The translations under genes and the position numbers were made by a program. This document shows, in pieces, positions 24,264 to 32,548 of a DNA stretch of 60,309 nt (position 1 is the stretch's first letter; each line of letters opens with the position of its first letter). Source of the stretch: CAYJAZ01 sp964371865 (GTDB lineage Bacteria > Desulfobacterota > Desulfovibrionia > Desulfovibrionales > Desulfovibrionaceae); assembly GCA_964371865.1 (NCBI GenBank), contig CAYJOR010000011.1, positions 1 through 60,309 on the forward strand. The letters are read 5' to 3'. The notes below the pieces were generated by a model, which was not told where the DNA came from, did not search any database, and saw nothing but the letters and a program-made list of their open reading frames with translations.

Positions 24264-25721
24264 TTACTCTGTAAAGCCCATTTCTTTATATTCACTCAAT
24301 TTATTTCTCAAGGTTCTTACGGAAATACCAAGAAGTTCAGCTGCTTGAGTTCTATTCCCTTGAGTAGCTTCTAAACCTTTCATAATCATAATTCTTTCCA
24401 TCTCATGAAGTGGAATAACGGAGTTTGAGAACAAAGCATTTTGTGAAGAATTTTGACTAGTTGAATCTTGTTCAACAGTATCTTGATTCTCACTAGAGGA
24501 ATTATTACTTGCACAATCAACAGAGGCACCTTCTTCACCCTCAAAGAGTGGCCATTCACCGCCTTCTAGAAGGAAGTGAGCAGGTGTAATAGGCATGCCG
24601 TTTGCAAGCAAAACTGCTCTTTCCATAAGATTCTGTAATTCACGAACGTTACCCGGCCATTCATAGGCCATAAGCCAGCTTATTGCTTCATTTGAAAATT
24701 CTGCCGGAGGAAGATTATATTCATCCGTATATTTTTTTGTAAAAAATTGAGCTAGTTCTAAAATATCGTTTCCACGTTCGGATAGTGATGGCAAGCGTAA
24801 AGGAATAACATTTAGTCGGAAATATAAATCTTGACGAAATCTACCTTCAGTAATCCATTTTTCCATATCACGGTTTGTGGTCGCTATTACGCGCACATCA
24901 ACCTTAATAGTTTCAGTTCCGCCAACTCTATCTACCTCGCCTTCTTGTAACACCCTTAGAAGTTTTGCCTGCAAAGCAGGATCCATTTCTGAGATCTCGT
25001 CAAGAAGAAGAGTTCCACCACTAGCAAGTTCAAACTTACCGGGTTTCTTTGCAATTGCGCCTGTAAATGCACCTTTTTCATGACCAAATAGCTCAGATTC
25101 TAAAAGATGCTCTGGTAAAGCCGCACAGTTCACCGCGATAAAAGGCATATTTGCCCTATCACTCCAAGCGTGCAAAGTTCGCGAAAACATTTCTTTACCT
25201 GTACCGGAATCACCGGAAATTAAAATTGATGCTTTCGATTTTGCAACCTGCTTAGCAAGCTTCAAAACTCTTTGAATTGCCGAATTAGAGCCAACAATCG
25301 CTGAAGTTTGTGTAACTACCGCTTCAGGAGCTGTAGCCGCTTGGCTCGCTTTTTGTGCAGGGCTTTGAGCGTTATATCGTAACACTATAGAAATTTTATC
25401 TAAATCAATCGGATCTACCCAATAATCTTTTGCTCCAAGATTGAGGTAGTGTTCAGCCTCAAGCGAATTCGCTTTTTCAGCTATGATGTATACCGGTGGA
25501 AAATTAGGGTCATCCTTACCAACTTCTAGCAAGTCATCAGCAGTATATCCTGACATTTGAGGGCGCGAAAAAATAGCCGCTACCTCTTTACGCAAAAAAG
25601 GTGATACAGCCTTCATATTTTCCGCCAAGCCAATCTCAACTCCTGATTCCTTCAGTTGAGGAAAAAATGGAGTTATCAACCCCGCCGGCGCTATAAATAG
25701 TATACGTTTCGATTGAATCAT
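24264..25721 (-). CDS. Sigma-54-dependent activator with degenerate receiver domain
   Basis: A 485-residue NtrC-family enhancer-binding protein. The AAA+ domain has Walker A GDSGTGKE (170-177), the sigma-54 contact loop GAFTGA (217-222) and Walker B LLLDEISEMD. A Fis-type helix-turn-helix ends the protein (NRTQAAELLGISVRTLRNKL). Residues 1-120 look like a receiver fold, but the phosphoacceptor Asp region reads IFSRPQMSG and the usual Lys before Pro is Asp (DYWVDP), so control by phosphorylation is unlikely. No kinase gene is adjacent. It resembles FleQ/FlrA-like regulators in lacking a working receiver. Candidate targets with -24/-12 promoters lie in this window. Confidence 0.92.
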   Translation of the reverse strand: MIQSKRILFIAPAGLITPFFPQLKESGVEIGLAENMKAVSPFLRKEVAAIFSRPQMSGYTADDLLEVGKDDPNFPPVYIIAEKANSLEAEHYLNLGAKDYWVDPIDLDKISIVLRYNAQSPAQKASQAATAPEAVVTQTSAIVGSNSAIQRVLKLAKQVAKSKASILISGDSGTGKEMFSRTLHAWSDRANMPFIAVNCAALPEHLLESELFGHEKGAFTGAIAKKPGKFELASGGTLLLDEISEMDPALQAKLLRVLQEGEVDRVGGTETIKVDVRVIATTNRDMEKWITEGRFRQDLYFRLNVIPLRLPSLSERGNDILELAQFFTKKYTDEYNLPPAEFSNEAISWLMAYEWPGNVRELQNLMERAVLLANGMPITPAHFLLEGGEWPLFEGEEGASVDCASNNSSSENQDTVEQDSTSQNSSQNALFSNSVIPLHEMERIMIMKGLEATQGNRTQAAELLGISVRTLRNKLSEYKEMGFTE

Positions 25722-25906
25722 GTTTAGTTTCTAGCACACTCTAAAATACTTATCAAGTTTTTTTCTAGAGAATTTCTTTTTTATTTATACAAGAGAATTC
25801 AATTCATACATATAAGACATATTAGAAGGGTGACTAAAATAAAAACATTAAGCAAATCTATAGGATATTGAATTAATAATTATTATTTTTTAAGGAAAGG
25901 GGGAGT

Positions 25907-25957
25907 TTAAGAGGGAAAACCTCGTTTTTTAAGAAAAAACGTGGTTTTCCCTCTTAA
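25907..25957 (-). repeat. Post-stop long hairpin of repeat class E (after htpG)
   Basis: A 24-base stem with one mismatch (arms TTAAGAGGGAAAACC and GGTTTTCCCTCTTAA plus an inner CGTTTTTT/AAAAAACG) sits 40 bases after the htpG stop. Reading in the htpG direction it is followed by CTCCCCCTTTCCTTA, as in the copies after coaD, the ABC-F gene and the phosphoesterase gene. It may act as a terminator although no long T run follows. Confidence 0.75.
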
Positions 25958-25997
25958 GAAGTCATAATTTGAAATGAGATGTATACTAGGGTGTGTT

Positions 25998-27905
25998 CTA
26001 ATCTTTTCTAATTTCAGAATACCAAGCTGATGATTTTTGAAGAAGTGTATTCACACGTGCAGCTAGTACGTGCGGATCTTGAATGTAACCATCTAGAAGC
26101 TGTGAAGTTTCAAAGAGAGTATGTGTCATTTCAGCAAGTTGAGCATCATCAGGATTATTTTTGTAGATTGTAAGAAGGTTTCTTACAAGTGGGTGATTTG
26201 GGTTGATTTCAAAGATTTTTTGTGGAATACTAGTATCTTTATTCATAGCGCGCATAAGTTTATCGAGCGAAGAACTTGTTCCATCAGCACCAACAAGACA
26301 AGCCGGCGCAGAGCCAAGACGTGTTGAGGTACGAACATCTTTCACTTGACCACCAAGAGTTGCTTTAATCGCAGCGATGAGATTATCCATAATTGGTTTT
26401 TCATCTTCTTTAAGTGGAGGAGTATCTTGTTCATCTGCACTTTCAGGGAAGTCTTTCAAATCTTCTTCTGTTGCATATTCAACTGCTTTAAAGCTGAATT
26501 CTTTGTACTCGTTTAGACCATCAAAAACTATTTCGTCGATTGGTTCATAAAGGAAGAGTACCTCAATATTACGGCGACGGAAAGATTCAAATAATGGATG
26601 AAGCTTACATGCTTCACGGTTTGAACCTACGATATACCAAATATTTTTTTGTTTATCTTCATGATTTTCTTTTGCTTTTTCGATGTAAGCATCTAAGCTT
26701 GATAAACCTTCACTGTCTTCATGAATTGAAGTGTTGTAACGAAGAAGAGCACTGAAAGATTCACGATTGAGGTAATCCATATAACCTAATTTGAACAGTT
26801 TATTGTGTAGAGTCCAAATTTTAGCATATTTTTCAGGGTCTTCGCTTGCAACTCTTTCAAGATATTTGAGAGTTTGTTTAGTTACTGTTTGAGCAATTTT
26901 TCTAATGATTACATTCTCTTGTAATGTTTCGCGAGAAATATTTAGTGGTAAATCTTCTGTATCTACAACACCTTTTAAGAATGCAAGATAATCTGGAAGT
27001 AAGTCTTTGTTATCTTTATTGATTAAGATACGTTTTGCATAAAGATCAAGACCATATTGTTCACGCTGAGCAAGAGCAATATCAAGTTCATGATTAGGAA
27101 CAAATACTAACATGTTGAATTGGATTGGTGAATCTGTAGAGAAATGTATAGTACCTAAAGGCTCTTCTTCATCATAAGTAAGGAATGAATAAAACTCTTT
27201 GTATTGTTCAGGAGTTAGGCTAGATTTTGGTTCACGCCAAATTGCAGGAGTAGTGTTCACTCTATTATCATTTAATAATACTGGAAAAGGTAAAAATGAT
27301 GAGTGACGGCGTATAATATTCTCAATTTCGTAATCTTCTAAGAATTGAGCTGCATCTTCTTTCATATGAAGCTTAATTTGAGTTCCGCGTTTTGGCGCAT
27401 CGTCATTTGTGTAAGCGTCAAGAGTAAAGCTACCTTCACCATTAGATTTCCAAATATTTGTAGTAGTTGCATCAGCATAAGTAGAAATAACTTCAACTTC
27501 GTCCGCTACCATAAATACTGAATAGAAACCAACACCAAAACGACCAATAATTTGTGAAGCGTCGCTAGGAGTATCATTATTTTGCAAGTCTTTAAGGAAC
27601 TCTTCTGAACCTGATTTTGCAATTGTTCCAAGATTTTCAATCATTTCTTTTTCTGTCATACCAATACCGGTATCAGTGATTGTTAAAATCTTGTTATCTT
27701 TATCGACAGAAATTTTAATTTCAAGAGCTGTTTCGCTAGTTGCTAAATCACCTCTATTTTGTAAAAAGCGCACTTTATCAAGAGCATCTGATGCGTTAGA
27801 TAAAACTTCGCGTAAAAAAATCTCTCTATTGGTATAAAGAGAGTGAGTTAAAATATTGAGTACTTTACGTACATCAGATCTAAATTCATGCTGATTTTGT
27901 GACAT
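25998..27905 (-). CDS. htpG: Molecular chaperone HtpG (Hsp90)
   Basis: The bacterial Hsp90, an ATP-driven dimeric chaperone. The 635-residue protein has the GHKL ATPase domain with NASDALDKVRF near residue 36, TDTGIGMT near 82 and GRFGVGFYSVFMVADEVEV near 122. The middle domain contains the NISRETLQ motif near 330, and the C-terminal dimerisation domain is complete. GGAGAATTATTT precedes the ATG. Upstream, TTGACA lies between inverted copies of ATCACACT (27930-27973). A post-stop hairpin follows. Confidence 0.98.
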   Translation of the reverse strand: MSQNQHEFRSDVRKVLNILTHSLYTNREIFLREVLSNASDALDKVRFLQNRGDLATSETALEIKISVDKDNKILTITDTGIGMTEKEMIENLGTIAKSGSEEFLKDLQNNDTPSDASQIIGRFGVGFYSVFMVADEVEVISTYADATTTNIWKSNGEGSFTLDAYTNDDAPKRGTQIKLHMKEDAAQFLEDYEIENIIRRHSSFLPFPVLLNDNRVNTTPAIWREPKSSLTPEQYKEFYSFLTYDEEEPLGTIHFSTDSPIQFNMLVFVPNHELDIALAQREQYGLDLYAKRILINKDNKDLLPDYLAFLKGVVDTEDLPLNISRETLQENVIIRKIAQTVTKQTLKYLERVASEDPEKYAKIWTLHNKLFKLGYMDYLNRESFSALLRYNTSIHEDSEGLSSLDAYIEKAKENHEDKQKNIWYIVGSNREACKLHPLFESFRRRNIEVLFLYEPIDEIVFDGLNEYKEFSFKAVEYATEEDLKDFPESADEQDTPPLKEDEKPIMDNLIAAIKATLGGQVKDVRTSTRLGSAPACLVGADGTSSSLDKLMRAMNKDTSIPQKIFEINPNHPLVRNLLTIYKNNPDDAQLAEMTHTLFETSQLLDGYIQDPHVLAARVNTLLQKSSAWYSEIRKD

Positions 27906-27929
27906 AAATAATTCTCCAATTTAAAAAAT

Positions 27930-27973
27930 ATCACACTATAGTTAAATCATGAATTAGAAGTGTCAAGTGTGAT
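27930..27973 (-). promoter_or_regulatory. htpG promoter region framed by an inverted repeat
   Basis: ATCACACT (27930-27937) and AGTGTGAT (27966-27973) are inverted 8-base arms around a minus-strand TTGACA and a weak -10. It is not a CIRCE element. The wide spacing leaves its role as an operator uncertain. Confidence 0.4.
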
Positions 27974-28033
27974 TCTCTCGATTGAGCAAGAATATATCTT
28001 TAAAAAATATTCTCTTCTTTGTTTTTTTAACAC

Positions 28034-28062
28034 TTGCAAACCTAAAAGATAAGGATTATATT
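28034..28062 (+). promoter_or_regulatory. Promoter of the DUF1844-argC pair
   Basis: TTGCAA and TATATT are spaced by 17 bases; the leader would be about 27 bases. Confidence 0.55.
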
Positions 28063-28095
28063 GACAATAACACTAATAAATAGAGAGTTATTAAT

Positions 28096-28377
28096 ATGAA
28101 TCAACAAAATCCTAACGAAGATATTTCGCTTCCTGAAATTTCTTTTTCTACCTTCATTCTTTCATTAGCTTCAAGTGCATTAGCTCATTTAGGCGAAGTT
28201 CCTCACCCTGAAACAGGCCAAAAAAGCGCGAATCTACCTGTTGCTGCACACACTATTGACGTGCTTGACATGTTGCAAGATAAAATCAATAATGGTGTAA
28301 CAGCAGAAGAAAAAAGTCTGCTTAATGGCATTTTATACGAATTACGCATGAAATATGTAGCGTTAAAAGATAAGTAA
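28096..28377 (+). CDS. DUF1844 family protein
   Basis: The 93-residue protein matches DUF1844: FSTFILSLASSALAHLGEVP, then a helical segment ending LLNGILYELRMKYVALK. It is small, soluble and helical, and the function is unknown. In Desulfovibrio-type genomes this gene commonly precedes argC, as here (25-base gap). GAGAGTTATTAAT precedes the start. Confidence 0.88.
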   Translation: MNQQNPNEDISLPEISFSTFILSLASSALAHLGEVPHPETGQKSANLPVAAHTIDVLDMLQDKINNGVTAEEKSLLNGILYELRMKYVALKDK

Positions 28378-28402
28378 TAATTTTATAAAAAAGGATACAA
28401 TA

Positions 28403-29446
28403 ATGAGAGTAGGTTTGCTTGGCGTTTCAGGTTATACCGGTATGGAGCTTGTTCGTTTACTTTCAACACATTCAACTTTTGAGCTTACAATCGCAACTTC
28501 AAGGCAAGAAGCCGGAAAAAAAATATCTGATATCTACCCTTTTATGCTAAACGTAAAAGGCGGAGACGTGATTATAAGCGATTCAACTCCTAAAGCAATC
28601 AAAGAAGCTTGCGACATAGTTTTTCTTGCAGTTCCTCACGGTATTGCTATGAATATGACAAAAGAACTTCTTGACGAAGGTTGTAAAGTTATTGATTTAT
28701 CTGCTGATTTCAGACTTAAAGATATAAATGTTTTCCAAGATTGGTACAAAACTGAACATACTGCTCACGATGTGCTCTCCCACGCAGTTTACGGACTTCC
28801 TGAACTTCATAGCGACGAAATAAAAAATGCAAAACTTATCGCAAATCCAGGTTGTTATCCAACAGCTTCGATTTTAGGACTCTACCCTGCTATTAAAAAA
28901 GGTATAATCTCACTCGATAATATCATAATTGATGCAAAATCCGGAACAAGCGGTGCCGGACGTAAAGCAGCTGTCGGGTCTCTTTATTGCGAAGTAAATG
29001 ACACATTTAAAGCCTACGGCCTAGCAACACATCGTCATACTCCTGAAATAGAGCAAGAACTTTCATATGTTGCTGAAAAAGACATTATCCTTTCTTTCAA
29101 CCCACACTTAGTTCCAATGAACAGAGGAATTTTAGCAACAATTTATACAAATCTAGATAAAAATCTCAAGTTAGAAGAAATTCATACAATTTATTCAGAA
29201 ACCTACAAGAATGACCCATTTGTTCGCATAATACCTATGGGTACACTTCCAGAAACTAGAAACGTACGTGGCACTATGTTCTGTGATATAGGTTTGACTA
29301 TCTGTAAACGTACAAAAAAACTTATAATAACTTCAGCTATAGACAACCTAAGCCGTGGTGCATCTGCTCAAGCAATAGCAAACGCAAACCTCATTGCAGG
29401 ACTTCCATTAACTGAAGGTTTACAACAAGCTCCAATCGTTCTTTAA
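28403..29446 (+). CDS. argC: N-acetyl-gamma-glutamyl-phosphate reductase
   Basis: NADPH-dependent third step of arginine synthesis, giving N-acetylglutamate semialdehyde. The N-terminal Rossmann motif is GVSGYTGMELVRLL; the catalytic Cys is in NPGCYPTASILG near residue 150; DAKSGTSGAGR and HRHTPEIEQEL complete the substrate site. Length 347 is normal. AAAAAGGATACAATA precedes the ATG. No other arg gene is nearby. Confidence 0.97.
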   Translation: MRVGLLGVSGYTGMELVRLLSTHSTFELTIATSRQEAGKKISDIYPFMLNVKGGDVIISDSTPKAIKEACDIVFLAVPHGIAMNMTKELLDEGCKVIDLSADFRLKDINVFQDWYKTEHTAHDVLSHAVYGLPELHSDEIKNAKLIANPGCYPTASILGLYPAIKKGIISLDNIIIDAKSGTSGAGRKAAVGSLYCEVNDTFKAYGLATHRHTPEIEQELSYVAEKDIILSFNPHLVPMNRGILATIYTNLDKNLKLEEIHTIYSETYKNDPFVRIIPMGTLPETRNVRGTMFCDIGLTICKRTKKLIITSAIDNLSRGASAQAIANANLIAGLPLTEGLQQAPIVL

Positions 29447-29498
29447 CATCCTAAAATTATAATTGATTTATACTTATAAACATTTTATAATATATAGC

Positions 29499-29530
29499 TT
29501 GACAAAAATGATTACTATTAGTATTATTAA
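29499..29530 (+). promoter_or_regulatory. perR-rbr promoter with Fur/PerR-like operator
   Basis: TTGACA (29499-29504) and TATTAT (29522-29527) are spaced by 17 bases. Between and over the -10 lies an A/T palindrome centred on TACTATTAGTA, similar in composition to Per boxes. Autorepression by PerR is the likely reading. Confidence 0.7.
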
Positions 29531-29561
29531 GTTATAAAGAAAATTTGAAGGATAAAATATT

Positions 29562-30008
29562 ATGCAAAATTCTAAAGTGTCATCACAGAAAACCACCAGA
29601 ATGACACGCCAACGCTCACTAATCCTTTCTGAATTAGTAAAGGTAAAAAGTCACCCTACAGCGGAAGAACTTTATAGCTTGGTAAAAAAAGTAATGCCAC
29701 GCATTTCTTTAGGAACTGTTTACCGTAACTTGGAATTTTTAGTTGAGTCTGGCACTATTCGTAAGTTAGATTCTGCTGGAACGGTACGTCGATTCGACGG
29801 GGATATGTCAGATCACTCTCATGCACGTTGTCTGTCATGCGGTAAAGTTGTTGATATTTTTCAAAACCCTATACAAAATCTAGCCTTAGAAAACATTGCG
29901 ATTGAAAACTTCTCACTTACATCTGTAAGCCTTGAATTTGAAGGAATTTGTGCTGATTGCTCTAAAAATCAAACAATTATACAAGAACCTTCAAAAATTA
30001 ATCAATAA
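29562..30008 (+). CDS. perR: Fur-family peroxide regulator PerR
   Basis: The 148-residue repressor has a winged helix (TRQRSLILSELVKVKSHPTAEELY, shown only in part; ISLGTVYRNLEFLVESG) and a C-terminal dimer domain with the metal site RRFDGDMSDHSHARC. Two Cys pairs (CLSCG and CADC) form the structural zinc site. Metal-catalysed oxidation of a His ligand inactivates proteins of this type. Cotranscription with rubrerythrin (10 bases apart) and a Per-like box in the promoter support PerR over Fur or Zur. Confidence 0.92.
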   Translation: MQNSKVSSQKTTRMTRQRSLILSELVKVKSHPTAEELYSLVKKVMPRISLGTVYRNLEFLVESGTIRKLDSAGTVRRFDGDMSDHSHARCLSCGKVVDIFQNPIQNLALENIAIENFSLTSVSLEFEGICADCSKNQTIIQEPSKINQ

Positions 30009-30018
30009 AGAGGTAGAC

Positions 30019-30585
30019 ATGAAATCATTAAAAGGCACACAAACTGAAAAGAATCTTCTAACCGCTTTTGCGGGCGAATCTCAAGCTCGTAATCGCTACA
30101 ACTATTTTGCAAGCCGTGCAAAAAATGATGGCTTTGTACAAATTTCTCAAACATTTGAAACTATTGCAAATCAAGAAAAAGAACATGCAAAGCGTCTATT
30201 TAAGTTTTTAGAAGGTGGCGAAGTTAGCATCACTGCTTCTTTCCCTGCTGGTCAAATTCAAGATACTTATGAAAATCTTATTGCTTCTGCTGGTGGTGAA
30301 AACCATGAACACAGCGAAATGTATCCACAATTTGCTGAAATAGCTGATCAAGAAGGTTTCCATGAAATCGCTGAAGTTATGCGTCATATTGCTATTGCGG
30401 AGCAGTATCACGAGCAACTTTTCCTTAAATTTGCTGAACACGTAAAAGATAAAACCGTATTCAAGCGTGATACAGAAGTTCGTTGGCATTGCAGAAACTG
30501 TGGTTGCACAGAAGTTGGAACTGAGGCTCCTACTCTTTGCCCTGCATGTGCGCATCCGCAAGCTTACTTTGACATAGTGCACTAG
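30019..30585 (+). CDS. rbr: Rubrerythrin
   Basis: Reduces hydrogen peroxide to water in anaerobes. The 188-residue protein has a ferritin-like diiron domain (FAGESQARNRYNYF near residue 16, ETIANQEKEHAKRL near 47, EIADQEGFHEIAEVMRHI near 95) and a C-terminal rubredoxin-like [Fe(SCys)4] domain (CRNCGC, CPACAHPQ). I start at ATG 30019, which has AGAGGT before it and gives the normal N-terminus MKSLKGTQTEKNL; an upstream in-frame ATG overlaps perR and is rejected. Confidence 0.97.
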   Translation: MKSLKGTQTEKNLLTAFAGESQARNRYNYFASRAKNDGFVQISQTFETIANQEKEHAKRLFKFLEGGEVSITASFPAGQIQDTYENLIASAGGENHEHSEMYPQFAEIADQEGFHEIAEVMRHIAIAEQYHEQLFLKFAEHVKDKTVFKRDTEVRWHCRNCGCTEVGTEAPTLCPACAHPQAYFDIVH

Positions 30586-30606
30586 AATAAAAATAACACA
30601 TAAAAT

Positions 30607-30644
30607 TAAAAGCGTTTATCACCCTGTGTTAAGCGCTTTTTTTA
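30607..30644 (+). terminator. Terminator of perR-rbr
   Basis: AAAAGCGTTTATCAC pairs imperfectly with GTGTTAAGCGCTTTT around a 3-base loop, followed by TTT. It lies 22 bases after the rbr stop. Confidence 0.88.
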
Positions 30645-30728
30645 TAATAAGATATAGTTTTATTTATCAAAAGATTTACAGTATATTTTTAGGCATGCTC
30701 TACAATAATTCAATACCATTTTCAAATA

Positions 30729-30770
30729 AAAAATACTTCCTCTAAACTATTTAAAGGAAGTATTTTATTT
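30729..30770 (-). terminator. Terminator of the acidic secreted-protein gene
   Basis: AAAATACTTCCT pairs with AGGAAGTATTTT; on the minus strand the stem is followed by a T-rich run. It lies about 27 bases after the stop. Confidence 0.85.
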
Positions 30771-30796
30771 ATAAAGTTTTATTAAAGATATATGTG

Positions 30797-31375
30797 CTAT
30801 ATCAACATATTAGCTTGGATAATTCCATCAAAGTCATCTGAATCAATTTGTGTTTGAATTGATTGAGCAAGACTATTTCCGTTAAACACGAAACTTTGCT
30901 CTTCCATACCTTCTTCATCAGAAATAACAAGGTATGTATCAAGCCCATCGTCAGAAACGCGGAATGAATATCCAGCATCTTTAAAGGCGCTTAAATCTAG
31001 AATCTGTTCTGATGCGACAAAATCTTGCATAGGACTATCAAGCCCATCATTAGCAAAACTCTCTAGAAGAGATTCTGTGTTTTCATCGCCAACAAGGATG
31101 ATATCATTATAAAGAAAATCCGACACTCCATTACCTTGGTAACTTGTAAGAGCCGTAATTTCTTGTTGAAAGTTACTAAATTCAAGATCAAAGTCATCAA
31201 GTTCATCTTCTACATTTAACTCGAAAGTTTCATCGACAAAAATAAATGCTTCACTTATTTCATTGTCACCCAAGTAGTAAGGATTATTTGAATCTTTTCC
31301 TTCGTAATTTAGCCTATTAATATCATCAACCGCAACACCGTCTTTAGACGCAATACTCTCTCTATCACTTATCAT
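30797..31375 (-). CDS. Highly acidic protein with a type I secretion C-terminal signal-like domain
   Basis: The 192-residue product is rich in Asp and Glu, has few Lys/Arg and no Cys, and lacks an N-terminal signal peptide. Residues from about 125 (EQILDLSAFKDAGYSFRV) to the end (FNGNSLAQSI, DGIIQANMLI) follow the order seen at the C-terminus of RTX-type T1SS substrates: a VLDLS-type strand, a Y/L-rich strand, then LxG..L.. and a hydrophobic end. No glycine-rich calcium repeats are present. This makes a small type I secretion substrate likely but unproven. I start at ATG 31375 with TTGAGG upstream. No T1SS transporter gene is in the window. Confidence 0.65.
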   Translation of the reverse strand: MISDRESIASKDGVAVDDINRLNYEGKDSNNPYYLGDNEISEAFIFVDETFELNVEDELDDFDLEFSNFQQEITALTSYQGNGVSDFLYNDIILVGDENTESLLESFANDGLDSPMQDFVASEQILDLSAFKDAGYSFRVSDDGLDTYLVISDEEGMEEQSFVFNGNSLAQSIQTQIDSDDFDGIIQANMLI

Positions 31376-31643
31376 AAAGGACCTCAACAATTACTATTAG
31401 CGTTAGCTTAAATTATAAAATCGCAATGCTATAATTTAATTGCTTATGATGTGATATACCTCAAAAATAGTATATTTTATACATCATTTCCGCCGACATT
31501 AATCATCGTTGCGTACTTTTAGCAATCTGCTGGACTAAATTCTATTTAGTCACTGTAAAAAAATAATTTCCGGTGACTTCTTTGAAAGATAGTCCACAAT
31601 TAATAATTTTGCAAGCTTTAAATTTATATTTAAAATCTTTACA

Positions 31644-32534
31644 TTATTTATTTGCACTAAACGTTAGAATAACTTCTTCATTTCCTTTTTTAGGAACTGG
31701 GATAACTCCTTCTGTTTTCAGTACTTTTCTCAAAAAATCATCATACATAATATTTCCAGAAGAAGTTACTGTTGAATATCTTACAAGTTCACCATTTTTA
31801 TCAACTTTTAATCTGACTTTAGCTGTATAAATCCCTCTTGGCAAGGCAGAAGGCAGAACCAAATGAGGTTTTGCATTTTCCATGATTTGTTGCGCATATG
31901 TTAATTCATCTGAAGTATTTGATATTTCAACTTTTGTTACTGGAGGAAGATTTACACCCTGAACTCCACTTTCACTAGTTACTGCACTCGTTGTATCATT
32001 TAAGGGAGTTGCAACAAGAGTGTTCTCCGGTAAATTTAAATCACTTTGCGGTACAGAATCTGTAATAGTGTCAATTAGTTGAGATAATTCTTTATCTGTT
32101 TGCGATGCTGTAAGAGTTTCAAGTCCCTGATAAGGCATTGCATTTGTATAAGATTTTTCACTTTCTACACTCGTATTTGCTACAATTGGAAGTGTATCAT
32201 CATAAACAAAAGTAAGAACAACTTCTGCACTTGAAGTGGTTTGTGTCGGTTTTGGAAATTGCTGAGCTTTTGCAACTGCAAGACATATTGCCTCATCAGC
32301 ATAAGGACTTTGTGAGGGCACTTTCATTTCACAAGAAAAGGGTCTTCCATCTTTTGCAATTCGCACCAAAGCAACGGCATAACCATTTGCATCTACAGGT
32401 TTTTCATAATATTCTAGAACCTTTTGAAGAACTTGCGCAGAATAACCGCCCGCCATATCAGCACCGGCTATAAACGCACTTGCAGAAGTTGCGAACGAAA
32501 GCATAAATGCTAAAGTCAAACTAATTTTTTTCAT
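31644..32534 (-). CDS. Periplasmic protein with two TonB C-terminal-like domains
   Basis: The 296-residue protein has a cleavable signal peptide (LAFMLSFATSASA). Two domains resembling TonB_C follow: residues 52-112 (YAVALVRIAKDGRPF, EAICLAVAKAQQFPKP) and 232-294 (YTAKVRLKVDKNGELV, VLKTEGVIPVPKKG). The linker is rich in Ser, Thr and Asp. True TonB proteins keep an uncleaved helix to contact ExbB/ExbD, so this is not a standard energy transducer. It follows hldD by 14 bases on the same strand, which hints at an outer-membrane or LPS role. Confidence 0.75.
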   Translation of the reverse strand: MKKISLTLAFMLSFATSASAFIAGADMAGGYSAQVLQKVLEYYEKPVDANGYAVALVRIAKDGRPFSCEMKVPSQSPYADEAICLAVAKAQQFPKPTQTTSSAEVVLTFVYDDTLPIVANTSVESEKSYTNAMPYQGLETLTASQTDKELSQLIDTITDSVPQSDLNLPENTLVATPLNDTTSAVTSESGVQGVNLPPVTKVEISNTSDELTYAQQIMENAKPHLVLPSALPRGIYTAKVRLKVDKNGELVRYSTVTSSGNIMYDDFLRKVLKTEGVIPVPKKGNEEVILTFSANK

Positions 32535-32548
32535 TTTTTAATTCCCAA

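Noticed and set aside
27930..27973. CIRCE heat-shock element before htpG
   Set aside because: The arms are ATCACACT, not TTAGCACTC, and the spacing is 28 bases rather than 9.
29932..30018. Longer start for rubrerythrin overlapping perR
   Set aside because: The added 29 residues are perR sequence in another frame, and AGAGGT stands before the internal ATG that gives the normal rubrerythrin N-terminus.
31533..31551. GACTAAAT-TCT-ATTTAGTC hairpin as a terminator
   Set aside because: It lies upstream of the acidic protein gene and downstream of no gene on the strand where a T run would follow; its role is unclear.
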